Shown here: piece by piece, positions 7,921 to 16,493 of the stretch
How the letters are laid out: each line of letters opens with the position of its first letter
Position numbering within the stretch: position 1 is the stretch's first letter
Assembly: GCA_963643465.1 (NCBI GenBank)
Contig: CAVIJT010000005.1
Coordinates: 129,634 to 193,633, forward strand
Direction: 5' to 3'
DNA: 64,000 bases
Source: CAG-411 sp963643465
GTDB lineage: Bacteria > Bacillota > Clostridia > Lachnospirales > Lachnospiraceae
The notes under the pieces: model-generated
What the model was told of the DNA's origin: nothing
Seen by the model: the letters and a program-made list of their open reading frames with translations, nothing else
The model's database searches: none
Translations under genes and position numbers: made by a program

Positions 7921-8427
7921 TTGGATCAGAAAGTAATAGGAAGTTTTTTAAAAGAGTTAAGAAAGGAAAAAGGAATTACACAGGAACAATTTGCTGAAAT
8001 AATAGGTGTGTCTGGTAGAACAGTTTCTAGATGGGAAACGGGGACAAATCTACCAGATTTAGATGTTCTTATTCTAATTTCTGATTATTACAAAGTAGAA
8101 CTTCGAGAAATTTTAGACGGAGAAAGGAAAAGTGAGAAAATGGACAAAGAGCTAGAAGAAACGGTATTGAAGGTAGCGGATTACAGTAATGAAGAAAAAT
8201 CAAGAATTATGAAATTGCTACATATTTTTTCTTGGATAGGTGTGGCAACTTTTACTACTTTTGGTATTTTAGATAGTATGAATCTTGTTGATAATGGGAT
8301 AACAGAGATAATAGCATCTTTTTGTGCGGGAATTACTTTTGGCATTTTGCTTATTGCAGTGATTTATACAAGTAGATATATGAATAAAATCAATGACTTT
8401 AAAATGAGAATTTTGCATCGTAAATAA
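7921..8427 (+). CDS. XRE-family transcriptional regulator with C-terminal membrane segments
   Basis: 168 aa, TTG start with AAAGGAGGA 7-8 nt upstream. Residues 4-62 are a Cro/C1-type helix-turn-helix (FLKELRKEKGITQEQFAEIIGVSGRTVSRWETGTNLPDLDVL). Two hydrophobic segments follow (about 99-122 and 130-152), so the DNA-binding domain is probably membrane-tethered, as in many small Clostridia regulators. No partner gene is evident; a TAGACA/TGTCTA hairpin lies upstream at 7817-7834. Targets are unknown. Confidence 0.82.
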   Translation: MDQKVIGSFLKELRKEKGITQEQFAEIIGVSGRTVSRWETGTNLPDLDVLILISDYYKVELREILDGERKSEKMDKELEETVLKVADYSNEEKSRIMKLLHIFSWIGVATFTTFGILDSMNLVDNGITEIIASFCAGITFGILLIAVIYTSRYMNKINDFKMRILHRK

Positions 8428-8443
8428 GAAATAGTTGGAAACG

Positions 8444-8480
8444 CAAACAGCTAGACTGATATGAAAGGTCTGGCTGTTTG
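8444..8480 (+). terminator. hairpin after the XRE regulator
   Basis: A 13-bp stem (CAAACAGCTAGAC with GTCTGGCTGTTTG) lies 17 nt after the stop codon. No U-tract follows, so it may be a weak terminator or a transcript-end stabiliser. The following 8481-8738 shows no gene I can support. Confidence 0.45.
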
Positions 8481-8738
8481 TGATATTACAGCTGTTAGAA
8501 GATATAAAAATGTTGCGGGCGATAGGTTGGGTATGGAAACAATTTTATTCTCCAATTGTGTAGAATTTATAGTAAAAACGTAGAACTTAAATTTTAAAGC
8601 CTCAAAAAATAGAGTTTTAAATGAAAATCGAAGCAAATCAGTTTTAGAAGTTGTTAAAGGTGATTTTTTCAAATAGAAAGTTGCTAAGTATAAATTTAGT
8701 CAATGGATATTAAAAAATTGGGTTCAATAAAAAAACAC

Positions 8739-8766
8739 TTGACAAAGAATGGCGTATATGTATAAT
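8739..8766 (+). promoter_or_regulatory. strong promoter of the secreted-protein gene
   Basis: TTGACA (8739-8744), 16-bp spacer, TATAAT (8761-8766): both hexamers are consensus. The predicted leader is about 35 nt. Confidence 0.8.
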
Positions 8767-8807
8767 CTGGATAAGCTTAATTATTACAAACAGGAGGAGA
8801 CATTATA

Positions 8808-9935
8808 ATGAACAGAGTAAAGAAATTTTTAGGTGTATTTTTGGCGTTGGTATTGGTAATAAACCATGGGAATGCCATAAGAAAAGGTGAAGCAATGATA
8901 TCAAAAGCAGATACTACTAATGATATTGAAATTCGGGTAGACAATGGTGGAAGTCCAGATTTAAATAGGAATTATGATGAAGATAGTATTTTGTGTAAAA
9001 AATTGGAATATGATGAAGAGAATAATGAAACAAAATTATCTGAGGGTTTAGAAGAAGAGCTAAATAAAGCAGGTGTATTTGATAGTGAATTAGAGGAATT
9101 AGATGCAAAGAGTATAAAGAAACTTGAGAATGCAGAAAATATTTCTGTTCAGATTGGGTATTTTTATGTTGATGATGCAACGAAAGAAGTAGAAATGATG
9201 TCAGATGAACAGATTGAATCAACTATTGAAAAGAAAATTGATGAAGGAGATATAGAATACGAAGAAGAAAAAAATACATGGGATATGTGTTTATCCATGA
9301 TTGGAATGGAAACAATTACAGTAAAAGCCAAAGAAGTTACTGATAGTGCTAAGTCAGCTTCTGGGGCAATGAAACAAACTTTGATTTGTTCACAAACAAA
9401 AAAAGGTGGAAAAATTAATGTAACCTATACAGCAACATGGCTTGATGAGGCGTATTATAGAAGCACAGATGTTTGCGGTGTAACTATGAAAAATGCAGAT
9501 CTTGTTTCTGATAGCTGGTCATGTAAACATACAGCGACACATGTATCTTATGATTATTTCGGAAACAAATATACAGAAAAATGTAGCACTAAACCAAGTA
9601 AACATTGGATTGCTACTGGTGGAGCTGGAATTGCTTTTGAGGTAAATTTGTTTGGAGATAGAACTCAAATGATATATACATCTACATATAATGAAACAAA
9701 AATTGAGCATTATAATAATGAGAAGATAACAATTACGTTTGATTGCAAAGTAGAGGATAAGAGTGTTGCAGCTTGTAAGTTTACCTCAGCATATAATCAT
9801 TTGCATAAGAATCGAACAGTTACTCCTTCAGTAGATTTGGGAGTTGATGGAATTTCAGTTAGTATTAGTGGAGATAGTTCTAATGAATATATTCCAATAT
9901 CAAATAATGCATATGTTAGATTTGTACATCTTTAA
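8808..9935 (+). CDS. secreted protein of unknown function
   Basis: 375 aa with a signal peptide (MNRVKKFLGVFLALVLVINHGNA) and no membrane anchor or sortase motif. The N-terminal half is acidic and rich in Asp, Glu and Asn. The C-terminal half (about 185-375) is Thr/Tyr/Lys-rich with scattered Cys and alternating beta-strand character. I do not recognise a family. AGGAGGAG precedes the ATG and the promoter is near-consensus, so high expression is likely. It lies upstream of an ECF sigma/anti-sigma pair but is separated from it by a hairpin; whether it belongs to that regulon cannot be read from the sequence. Confidence 0.7.
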   Translation: MNRVKKFLGVFLALVLVINHGNAIRKGEAMISKADTTNDIEIRVDNGGSPDLNRNYDEDSILCKKLEYDEENNETKLSEGLEEELNKAGVFDSELEELDAKSIKKLENAENISVQIGYFYVDDATKEVEMMSDEQIESTIEKKIDEGDIEYEEEKNTWDMCLSMIGMETITVKAKEVTDSAKSASGAMKQTLICSQTKKGGKINVTYTATWLDEAYYRSTDVCGVTMKNADLVSDSWSCKHTATHVSYDYFGNKYTEKCSTKPSKHWIATGGAGIAFEVNLFGDRTQMIYTSTYNETKIEHYNNEKITITFDCKVEDKSVAACKFTSAYNHLHKNRTVTPSVDLGVDGISVSISGDSSNEYIPISNNAYVRFVHL

Positions 9936-9964
9936 TATTTGAGTAAATAGTGTTTTGGATAAGA

Positions 9965-10002
9965 TTAGGGCTACCGTACATTTTGATGTGCGGTAGCCCT
10001 AA
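9965..10002 (+). terminator. 16-bp stem-loop between the secreted-protein gene and the sigma factor
   Basis: TTAGGGCTACCGTACA pairs with TGTGCGGTAGCCCTAA (one G-U) around a TTTTGA loop, 30 nt after the stop codon. No U-tract follows on either strand, so it is a strong hairpin whose role as terminator is uncertain. Confidence 0.55.
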
Positions 10003-10169
10003 TGAGTTTAATAGTCTAATGAACATTAGAAAAGTTGATTTCATTTTTGGGAGTTTTGAAATATTTGTATTATGTAAAAAAATTGAAGCATGTATGTTAA
10101 AAATATTTGTCAAAACAGTGAGATTTTTAGCATGAGTTAGTTGTAATAATATAAGAGGGAGGAAAAGGA

Positions 10170-10646
10170 ATGTACAATGTAAAAGAAAAATATGAATATA
10201 TATTTCAAACTTATGGAGAAAAGTTGTATCGTTCTGTTTTATTTATGTGTAAAAATGTGCAGGATAGCGAGGATATTACACAAAATACCTTTTTGAAATT
10301 GTATACAACGGAAACCGTGTTTGAAACGGAGATACATGTAAAAAACTGGATTTATAAAATTGCACTTAATGAAGTTAAGAATTTAAAGAAAAGTAAGTGG
10401 TTCCAGCGAAAGTCGATTGAAGAGGTAGAGCAGGTAATTATGCCAAAAGAACAGTTGGGGCTATATCATACTTTGATGAAACTTTCTGATTCGTATCGAG
10501 TGGTCATTATTTTGTATTATTATGAAGGATACTCTATTCGAGAAATCGCAAGTATATTGGATAAAAAGGTAAGCACTATACAGACACAGCTACAGAGAGG
10601 TAGAAAAAAATTAAAATTATATTTGGAGAGTGAAAAAGATGAGTAA
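10170..10646 (+). CDS. ECF-type RNA polymerase sigma factor
   Basis: 158 aa, standard ECF length. Region 2 is at about 10-70 (ILFMCKNVQDSEDITQNTF-type, with the conserved DAEDITQ-like stretch QDSEDITQ) and region 4 at about 98-150 (SDSYRVVIILYYYEGYSIREIASIL, then STIQTQLQRGRKKL, the -35-recognition helix). It directs RNA polymerase to a small regulon after release from a membrane anti-sigma factor. GGGAGGAAAAGG precedes the ATG. The next gene overlaps it by 8 nt and encodes a single-pass membrane protein, the expected anti-sigma partner. Confidence 0.9.
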   Translation: MYNVKEKYEYIFQTYGEKLYRSVLFMCKNVQDSEDITQNTFLKLYTTETVFETEIHVKNWIYKIALNEVKNLKKSKWFQRKSIEEVEQVIMPKEQLGLYHTLMKLSDSYRVVIILYYYEGYSIREIASILDKKVSTIQTQLQRGRKKLKLYLESEKDE

Positions 10647-11598
10647 ATTTGAGAATGATTTGAAAAAATGTATGAACAGTTTTTATATGAATGATAATAC
10701 AAAAAAATATATTTTAGGAGTAAAAAAAGGAGATATAGATAGCGTGAATAAGAAAGAAAAAACAGTAAAAAGAAAAAATGTTCATAAATATATTGGAAAT
10801 ATAGCAGCTTTGTTGGCAGTTGCCGTAATAGTATCGTCTACGATAGTATATGCCTATTCAGGTAAAACGGTATGGGAGTTTTTCTTTTCACAAGAGGAAA
10901 AAGTGGAAGATGCGTTGGAATTGTATGATATAAATGGACAGAATTTTACAATAGGAGATTATACAATTACATTGGAAGAAACATTGTATGAAGAAGAAAC
11001 AGGAATTGGTTATTTGGTGGTATCTTATAAGAAACAAGGTGGAAAACCAGAAATAGAGTTGAATAAGTATGGACAGGCTGTTTCTATGAATGCGGTTGAT
11101 AATCGTTTTTTTATAGACATTGATTTTGGTGGAATGCAAAATGTGAAGTATTCATATGAGGGAAAGGTATTGTATGAATATGTGTATTTTACTACATTAG
11201 AAGGATATGATAGAACCATTGATTTGGTGGATAAAAATTATGAAGATACCACCAATCTTACAGGATACAAGACATATACTTATACTATAAAAGAAACGAA
11301 GAAAATAAAGAAGTTTGTATTGGAAGATAATATAGATATGAAGATGTCACCTCTTGGATTGAGTATTTATTGTCAACATAAGTTAGATGCCGTTTTTGTT
11401 GAAGTATTTTATGAAAATGGGGAAAGTGAAACTTTGATAGAAGATATAGAACAGATGGATTTACGTTGCGAGTCAGAGGAAGATGAGAATGGAAAAGTAA
11501 CTGAAAAAGTGGAGTATCGTGAGACTTTCAAGGAAGTAAAGGATGTAGATTCAATCGCATATATTGAATATAACGGAAAAAGAATCGATTGTCAGTAA
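10639..11598 (+). CDS. membrane anti-sigma-factor-like protein (DUF4179-type)
   Basis: 319 aa with one transmembrane segment (about 51-73, NIAALLAVAVIVSSTIVYAY). The N-terminal 50 residues are cytoplasmic and charged; the rest is an extracellular beta-rich domain. This layout and the 8-nt overlap with the ECF sigma gene fit an anti-sigma factor of the DUF4179 kind common in Clostridia. The ATG at 10639 was chosen over the GTG at 10630 because GGAGAG lies at the right distance. The family label rests on layout and general resemblance, not a search. Confidence 0.72.
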   Translation: MSKFENDLKKCMNSFYMNDNTKKYILGVKKGDIDSVNKKEKTVKRKNVHKYIGNIAALLAVAVIVSSTIVYAYSGKTVWEFFFSQEEKVEDALELYDINGQNFTIGDYTITLEETLYEEETGIGYLVVSYKKQGGKPEIELNKYGQAVSMNAVDNRFFIDIDFGGMQNVKYSYEGKVLYEYVYFTTLEGYDRTIDLVDKNYEDTTNLTGYKTYTYTIKETKKIKKFVLEDNIDMKMSPLGLSIYCQHKLDAVFVEVFYENGESETLIEDIEQMDLRCESEEDENGKVTEKVEYRETFKEVKDVDSIAYIEYNGKRIDCQ

Positions 11599-11644
11599 TT
11601 TTAGGCTAGGGTGTGAACAACAAACCACAAAAAAGGAAATTTCG

Positions 11645-11673
11645 TTGCGTTTCTCACGAAAAAAAGGTATACT
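11645..11673 (+). promoter_or_regulatory. promoter of the cytidylate-kinase-like gene
   Basis: TTGCGT (11645-11650), 17-bp spacer, TATACT (11668-11673), 30 nt before the ATG. Confidence 0.65.
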
Positions 11674-11702
11674 TAAAGTGTATAAATGGAAGGGGGAATT
11701 TT

Positions 11703-12269
11703 ATGATTATTACGATTGCAAGACAATGTGGAAGTGGCGGTGTTAGTGTAGGCAAGATGATTGCAGACTACTATGATATACCGATTTATGATAAGGCATC
11801 GTTAAACGAATTGGCACAGGAAAAAGGGATTTATGACAAATATTCCAATTTTCTTGCAGAGCGAACTGTGAACAGTTTGTTATATGCCATTACGATGGGA
11901 GATAATGTGGCAAAGATTACCGATACTCCAAAAGAGGTGTTGGCACAGTTGATTGGTGATCAGGACTGTGTGTTAGTAGGTCGTTGTGGTAATTTTGTGT
12001 ATCGTGATCGCTCGGATTGCGTCAGTGTATATCTTCATGGAGATTTGTACCAGAGAGTGGCAGTGATGGAGAAGCAACTGGGGGTGTCTGAGAAGGTGGC
12101 AAAGAAGCTAGTACAGGACACAGATGAAGAGAGAGCTGCATATCACAAATATTATACAAAAGAAAACTGGGGAGCAGCAGAGCATTATGATATCTGTTTG
12201 GATAGCTGTCGTTTGCATTTTGACCAGACAGCAAAGGTAATTACGCAATTTATAGATAGTGCTTGTTAA
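11703..12269 (+). CDS. cytidylate kinase-like family protein
   Basis: 188 aa P-loop nucleotide kinase of the cytidylate_kin2 type. It begins MIITIARQCGSGGVSVGKMIA, a modified P-loop (GSGGVSVGK). The lid-like region has VGRCGNFVYRDR and later QDTDEERAAYHKYY. These proteins resemble CMP kinase but their substrates are mostly untested. The ATG at 11703 was chosen because AAGGGGGAA lies 6-7 nt upstream and because the P-loop strand starts at residue 2; a longer in-frame start (11613) overlaps the promoter. It is monocistronic by position. Confidence 0.85.
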   Translation: MIITIARQCGSGGVSVGKMIADYYDIPIYDKASLNELAQEKGIYDKYSNFLAERTVNSLLYAITMGDNVAKITDTPKEVLAQLIGDQDCVLVGRCGNFVYRDRSDCVSVYLHGDLYQRVAVMEKQLGVSEKVAKKLVQDTDEERAAYHKYYTKENWGAAEHYDICLDSCRLHFDQTAKVITQFIDSAC

Positions 12270-12285
12270 ACATTAAAACAGAACA

Positions 12286-12313
12286 GTAACTATTCATGGT
12301 TCTGAATAGTTAC
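12286..12313. repeat. 11-bp-arm palindrome, dispersed element copy 1
   Basis: GTAACTATTCA and TGAATAGTTAC are perfect inverted arms around a 6-nt loop (TGGTTC). A closely related copy lies at 18519-18546. It is in the leader of the lysozyme-like gene, with no U-tract after it. Confidence 0.7.
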
Positions 12314-12360
12314 ACAGGACATACATTTACAGAAAAATCGACAAAAGGAATGACAACTTT

Positions 12361-13041
12361 ATGGAAAAGACTACGTCCCAAAATGGATGGACACTATACA
12401 AATATATTTTGTTTTTGTCTGTCTTTACGTTAGTGATTATGGCTTTTAGAGTGAATTCTCATGAATTACAGAAAATGTTTTCTTGGAAAAGTTCTACTAC
12501 AACAGTAGAGGAGAATGTGGCACAAGTAACGAAAAAAACATGTTGCGTTGATGGAGAACGATATGACAGTAAAAAAGCAGTAATTTATCAAGGAGATGCT
12601 TTCGGAGATAGCAAAAGTCAGGCGAAAACAGTGAGAAAGTACATCCGACCTTATTTGAAAAAGAAAGGGTATGAGCAGTACACAGATGTTATTGTTGCTA
12701 TATGCGCACAGGAAAGCCGATTTGGATTGCTTGCAGACAGTAATTGGATGCAGGTAAAGGGATATTGTGGAGAGTCGGGAATGACTTCTGTGAAAGCAGG
12801 GGCAGACCATTTTATAAAAGTAGTACAACATGCCAAAAAGAAAAAATGTAAAGACATTACGGTAGTGATACAAGCATACAATTTTGGTATGTATTATGTG
12901 GACTATTGCATGGAACGAGGAGGAAAAGATACGAAAGAGATTCGAGCTGCCTTTCAGGCTTATGAAAAGCAAATAACTGGAAGAAAGCAGTATGGGGATC
13001 TTGCATATGCAGAGAAAATAGAACAGAGAATAGAAAAATAA
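12361..13041 (+). CDS. lysozyme-like peptidoglycan hydrolase, membrane-anchored
   Basis: 226 aa. An uncleaved signal anchor (about 11-28, YKYILFLSVFTLVIMAFRV) precedes a lysozyme-like/CwlT N-terminal-type domain (about 85-215). The catalytic Glu is in VAICAQESRFG; later motifs SNWMQVKGY, AGADHFIKVV and VIQAYNFGMYYVDY are typical of this soluble lytic-transglycosylase fold. It probably cleaves peptidoglycan glycan strands at the outer face of the membrane. AAAAGGAATGA precedes the ATG. No conjugation genes are nearby, so a role in cell-wall growth is more likely than in transfer. Confidence 0.82.
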   Translation: MEKTTSQNGWTLYKYILFLSVFTLVIMAFRVNSHELQKMFSWKSSTTTVEENVAQVTKKTCCVDGERYDSKKAVIYQGDAFGDSKSQAKTVRKYIRPYLKKKGYEQYTDVIVAICAQESRFGLLADSNWMQVKGYCGESGMTSVKAGADHFIKVVQHAKKKKCKDITVVIQAYNFGMYYVDYCMERGGKDTKEIRAAFQAYEKQITGRKQYGDLAYAEKIEQRIEK

Positions 13042-13073
13042 CAGAGATGCCTTTTGGTATCTCTGTTATTTTT
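13040..13073. terminator. bidirectional terminator between convergent genes
   Basis: AACAGAGATGCC pairs with GGTATCTCTGTT around TTTT; ATTTTT follows on the plus strand and an A-run on the other side serves the minus strand. It overlaps the stop codons of both convergent genes. Confidence 0.85.
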
Positions 13074-13977
13074 CTATTTTCCATATGACCCCTTTTTGCG
13101 AGGTGGCATTTCCAGCTTTTGATACAATATAGGCATAATAAGTGCCGCGGATTTTCTTTCCATTGTATTTTTTTAGAGTAACTGTATGGATTTGTTTTCC
13201 AACAGATTTTACTTTTTTAAATCCACTGTTTGGGTGTTTGGATATATAAATGTCATAACTGCTTACTCCTTGTTGCTTGTTCCAGCTTAATTTTAGAGAA
13301 TGATTATTTGGCTGGCGTTTAAAGGAAGTGATGGTAGGCTGGCGAAGCAGTTTCATGCTTTTCCAATCCGAGTAAACCATATGTGTTTCGTCTGTATATG
13401 CGTAAGTTCTGATTTTTAAAGTATAAATCGTTTTAGCACTTAAAGTAAAAGAATGAGAGTGCCTTGCAGTAAGACCTCCGGCAACCGTTCTGTTAGAAGC
13501 AGAAACTAATTTCCATTGGAAGCCATCCGCACTGCCTTCGCTGCAATCCCAGGAAACGTTGGTCCATCCACTAACGGGGTTACTGGAAGTTATGTTCAGT
13601 GAGGAAATGGAAGAAAGGGATGGATGATTTTCTTCTGTGATGCTTGGTGAAGCAGAAGCAGTAATGTTGTCTGGTATAGCGGTTTGTTGTGTGGTAATAC
13701 TTTCTTCCGTGGTTACTGCACAGCAAGTAGTTGTGGCACAAGGTGTTGGGGAACAAGGAAGGGTCTCTTCCTCTGTATTTTCTGTTTCATCATAGTCTTC
13801 CCCTAAATCCTCTTCTTCTGTATCATTCCAAGTTTCATCTTCTTCATAGACGTCAATGTCCTCGGTTTCAATATAAATATCGTTTGCATATACCGTTTCT
13901 TTTTGACTTTGTATATTGGTAATTAGTAAAGTCAGCATAAGAAGAATACTTATTTTTCGAAGTTGTTTTTTTATCAT
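13066..13977 (-). CDS. secreted surface protein with FN3-like C-terminal domain
   Basis: 303 aa with a signal peptide (MIKKQLRKISILLMLTLLITNIQS). An acidic Glu/Asp/Thr-rich region (about 30-80) and a Cys-containing Thr/Ser linker (CSPTPCATTTCCAVTT) lead to two beta-sandwich-like regions. The last resembles fibronectin type III (SYDIYISKHPNSGFKKV..., then GTYYAYIVSKA). The start at 13977 was preferred over 14007 because AGGGGAA lies 8 nt upstream. It is probably exported and cell-wall-associated; no sortase or choline-binding signal is seen. Function is unknown. Confidence 0.72.
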   Translation of the reverse strand: MIKKQLRKISILLMLTLLITNIQSQKETVYANDIYIETEDIDVYEEDETWNDTEEEDLGEDYDETENTEEETLPCSPTPCATTTCCAVTTEESITTQQTAIPDNITASASPSITEENHPSLSSISSLNITSSNPVSGWTNVSWDCSEGSADGFQWKLVSASNRTVAGGLTARHSHSFTLSAKTIYTLKIRTYAYTDETHMVYSDWKSMKLLRQPTITSFKRQPNNHSLKLSWNKQQGVSSYDIYISKHPNSGFKKVKSVGKQIHTVTLKKYNGKKIRGTYYAYIVSKAGNATSQKGVIWKIEK

Positions 13978-14007
13978 ATAAATTCCCCTAATTTTTAAAA
14001 ACTTCAT

Positions 14008-14251
14008 TTTTATCTATATAATTTTAGTATATCACAATCTAAAAGTCGGGAAGCTAAAATGTAAAAAATGAATGTGGAAATGTAAAAAATGAGTCTTGTT
14101 AGTTACTTAATGGAATCGTAAAACTTATGTAATTGACTTGCCCAAAGAGAAAAAATATACTAAATATATGGTATTTTGCCAATGAAAAGTATCTAAACAT
14201 GTATTACCAAAACATTTGAAATTTTGGTGTTAGCAATAAGGGGGGATGTAC
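14008..14251. other. intergenic region between divergent genes
   Basis: Contains the divergent control regions of the FN3-like gene (minus) and the hybrid kinase (plus). A CCAAAA/TTTTGG dyad lies at about 14208-14228, just before the kinase ribosome site. No RNA gene or further coding sequence is evident. Confidence 0.4.
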
Positions 14252-16459
14252 GTGTTTCGGCAGGTCATATCATCTGTATTATTTTCATTTGGCGTTATGG
14301 GCGGCTATTATGGAATTCGATTTTTGTTTTTGCAAAAAAAGCAATATATAGAAAATTTTGTATTGGGGATATTTTGTCTGGCAAGTGCAGTTTGGAGCAT
14401 TGCTTATAGTCATTTCATTATGCAGGACGTGACGGAGCAGGCAGGGTTTTTCCATTCTATAGGAAGTGCGGCATCCATTGCATATTTGATTTGCGCACAA
14501 ATGCTTGTGTGTAAGATTGGCGGGCTAAAATGGAAGTATCGTGTTTTGTTGGATGGAATTTCTTTTTTGGGAATTATAGTATATATTTTAGCTGTTCGGA
14601 CGGGTACGATAGAGTATTATATAGATCGAATAGGGATGGCGGCTTCTAATCCAAAAGGCATTGCCTATAGTTGCTATCAAATATATATGGTTATTGTAAT
14701 GGGAAATATTTTTTTCGGTTGCATACATATGATTCGAAAGGCAAAACAGAAGAGGATTCGAATATTTGGATATAAGATTTTGTTGGTGGAATTTCTTATT
14801 TTCGGAGGAAGTGGACTGGATGTAGTTTTTGTAAAATATGGTATTGGTGCAATTTCAGCTATGACAATTATGCAGCATATTGGAATGATTGTGTTGATAC
14901 AGGCTGTTATGGTGTACAACAGTGTGCGTATGAATATAGAGAATATTTCCAGATTTGTGTACTATTCTCTTTCTATGCCAGTGTTGGGGTATGATGTTAA
15001 GAAAAAGCTCAAGATAGTCAATGAAGCAGCGGCAAAATTTTTAAATGTGAATCAGCAAGAGATGGAAGAAGAGGGAATTTCCGTAACTGAATTGTTCCAG
15101 TTAAAAGAAGAGCAGATTTTTGAGTTTGAGGGAAAGCAAAAAAGTATTGATGCCTTTGCCTGCAATGGAGTATATTGCAATTTAGCAGTAAACCGTGTAC
15201 ATGATACTTATGGAGATGAGATTGGGTATATTATTATATTGACAGATTTGACAGAGAGAATGCAGAATTTGCAAAATTTGGAAGAGGCAAAGCTGGAGGC
15301 AGAGGCTGCCAATCGTTCTAAGAGTGTTTTTCTTGCCAATATGTCCCATGAAATTCGTACACCAATGAATGCTGTTGTAGGATTGTCAGAGATTGTCCTC
15401 AATATGGAAATTTCAGATAAAGTAAAAGAATGTGTCAGTGATATTAAGAATTCTTCTTTGAATTTGCTTGCTATTATCAATGATCTTTTAGACTTATCCA
15501 AGATAGAATCGGGTAAAATGGAATTAGATTGTCAACCGTACTATACATCCAATTTGTTTCGTGATGTGCATTTAATAATTGGTACACAGGCAAAGAAAAA
15601 AGGTTTGGAATTTTCTATGGACTTTTCCTCTGAAATTCCGAATAAATTGTATGGGGACAGGGTACGTCTTCGTGGAATTTTTATCAATCTTTTAAATAAT
15701 GCGGTAAAATACACGAAAAAAGGTGGCTTGTCTTTTCATGTTTCAATTGCAGATAAAGATGCAGACAGTGCGGAATTTACCTATAAGATTAAAGATACAG
15801 GAACTGGTATAAAAAAGGAGGACTTGCCAAGCATATTTGAAAGTTTTTCACAGGTGGATCGTAAGGTACATGAAGGAACAGAAGGTACTGGTCTTGGACT
15901 TGCCATTGTAAAAGGATATGTGGAATTGATGGGAGGCCAGATATTGGTAAAGAGTGTATATGGGGAAGGAACAGAATTTACCATTATAGTTCGTCAGACC
16001 GTATTAGATTGGAAACCTATGGAAACAGAGTTTACACAGGATGAAGAAGTTGCCTCTATTTACAATCTTGGGGATATGAAAATAAAAGATACGAAAGTGC
16101 TTGTAGTAGATGATAATTTGGTAAATTTAAAGGTTGCTAAGAAAAGTATGGAACATTATGGACTGGATGTTGATATGGCAGATAGTGGAGAAGAGGCTAT
16201 TGCTTGTTGCAGACAGGTGAAATATGACATTGTATTTATGGACCAGATGATGCCAAATATGGATGGAAAACAAGCAATGGAACACATACGAAAGTTAGAT
16301 GCACATTATGCCATTGGAGGCAAATGTAAGATTGTGGCACTTACGGCAAATGCAATCAGTGGAGTTCGGGATGAGTTAATAGAACAGGGATTCGATGAAT
16401 ATCTGGGAAAACCTATTAATTTTAGACAACTGGAGCGAGTATTAAAAGAGTTTCAATGA
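14252..16459 (+). CDS. hybrid sensor histidine kinase/response regulator
   Basis: 735 aa. An N-terminal membrane region of about six to seven segments (1-225) is followed by a PAS-like region (about 235-345), HisKA with the phospho-acceptor in NMSHEIRTPMNAVVG, a HATPase domain (NLLNNAVKYTKKGG, DTGTGI, GTGLGLAIVKGYVELMGG), and a C-terminal receiver (VLVVDDNLVNL, phospho-acceptor Asp in FMDQMMPNMDG). It feeds an unknown output; no HPt protein or separate regulator is adjacent. The GTG was preferred because GGGGGG lies 6 nt upstream; the ATG two codons earlier abuts that site. It is 34 nt from deoB with no terminator between, so co-transcription is possible. Confidence 0.9.
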   Translation: MFRQVISSVLFSFGVMGGYYGIRFLFLQKKQYIENFVLGIFCLASAVWSIAYSHFIMQDVTEQAGFFHSIGSAASIAYLICAQMLVCKIGGLKWKYRVLLDGISFLGIIVYILAVRTGTIEYYIDRIGMAASNPKGIAYSCYQIYMVIVMGNIFFGCIHMIRKAKQKRIRIFGYKILLVEFLIFGGSGLDVVFVKYGIGAISAMTIMQHIGMIVLIQAVMVYNSVRMNIENISRFVYYSLSMPVLGYDVKKKLKIVNEAAAKFLNVNQQEMEEEGISVTELFQLKEEQIFEFEGKQKSIDAFACNGVYCNLAVNRVHDTYGDEIGYIIILTDLTERMQNLQNLEEAKLEAEAANRSKSVFLANMSHEIRTPMNAVVGLSEIVLNMEISDKVKECVSDIKNSSLNLLAIINDLLDLSKIESGKMELDCQPYYTSNLFRDVHLIIGTQAKKKGLEFSMDFSSEIPNKLYGDRVRLRGIFINLLNNAVKYTKKGGLSFHVSIADKDADSAEFTYKIKDTGTGIKKEDLPSIFESFSQVDRKVHEGTEGTGLGLAIVKGYVELMGGQILVKSVYGEGTEFTIIVRQTVLDWKPMETEFTQDEEVASIYNLGDMKIKDTKVLVVDDNLVNLKVAKKSMEHYGLDVDMADSGEEAIACCRQVKYDIVFMDQMMPNMDGKQAMEHIRKLDAHYAIGGKCKIVALTANAISGVRDELIEQGFDEYLGKPINFRQLERVLKEFQ

Positions 16460-16493
16460 AAGAGAATTGTATTGGTTGAAAGGAGTGAAGGAT

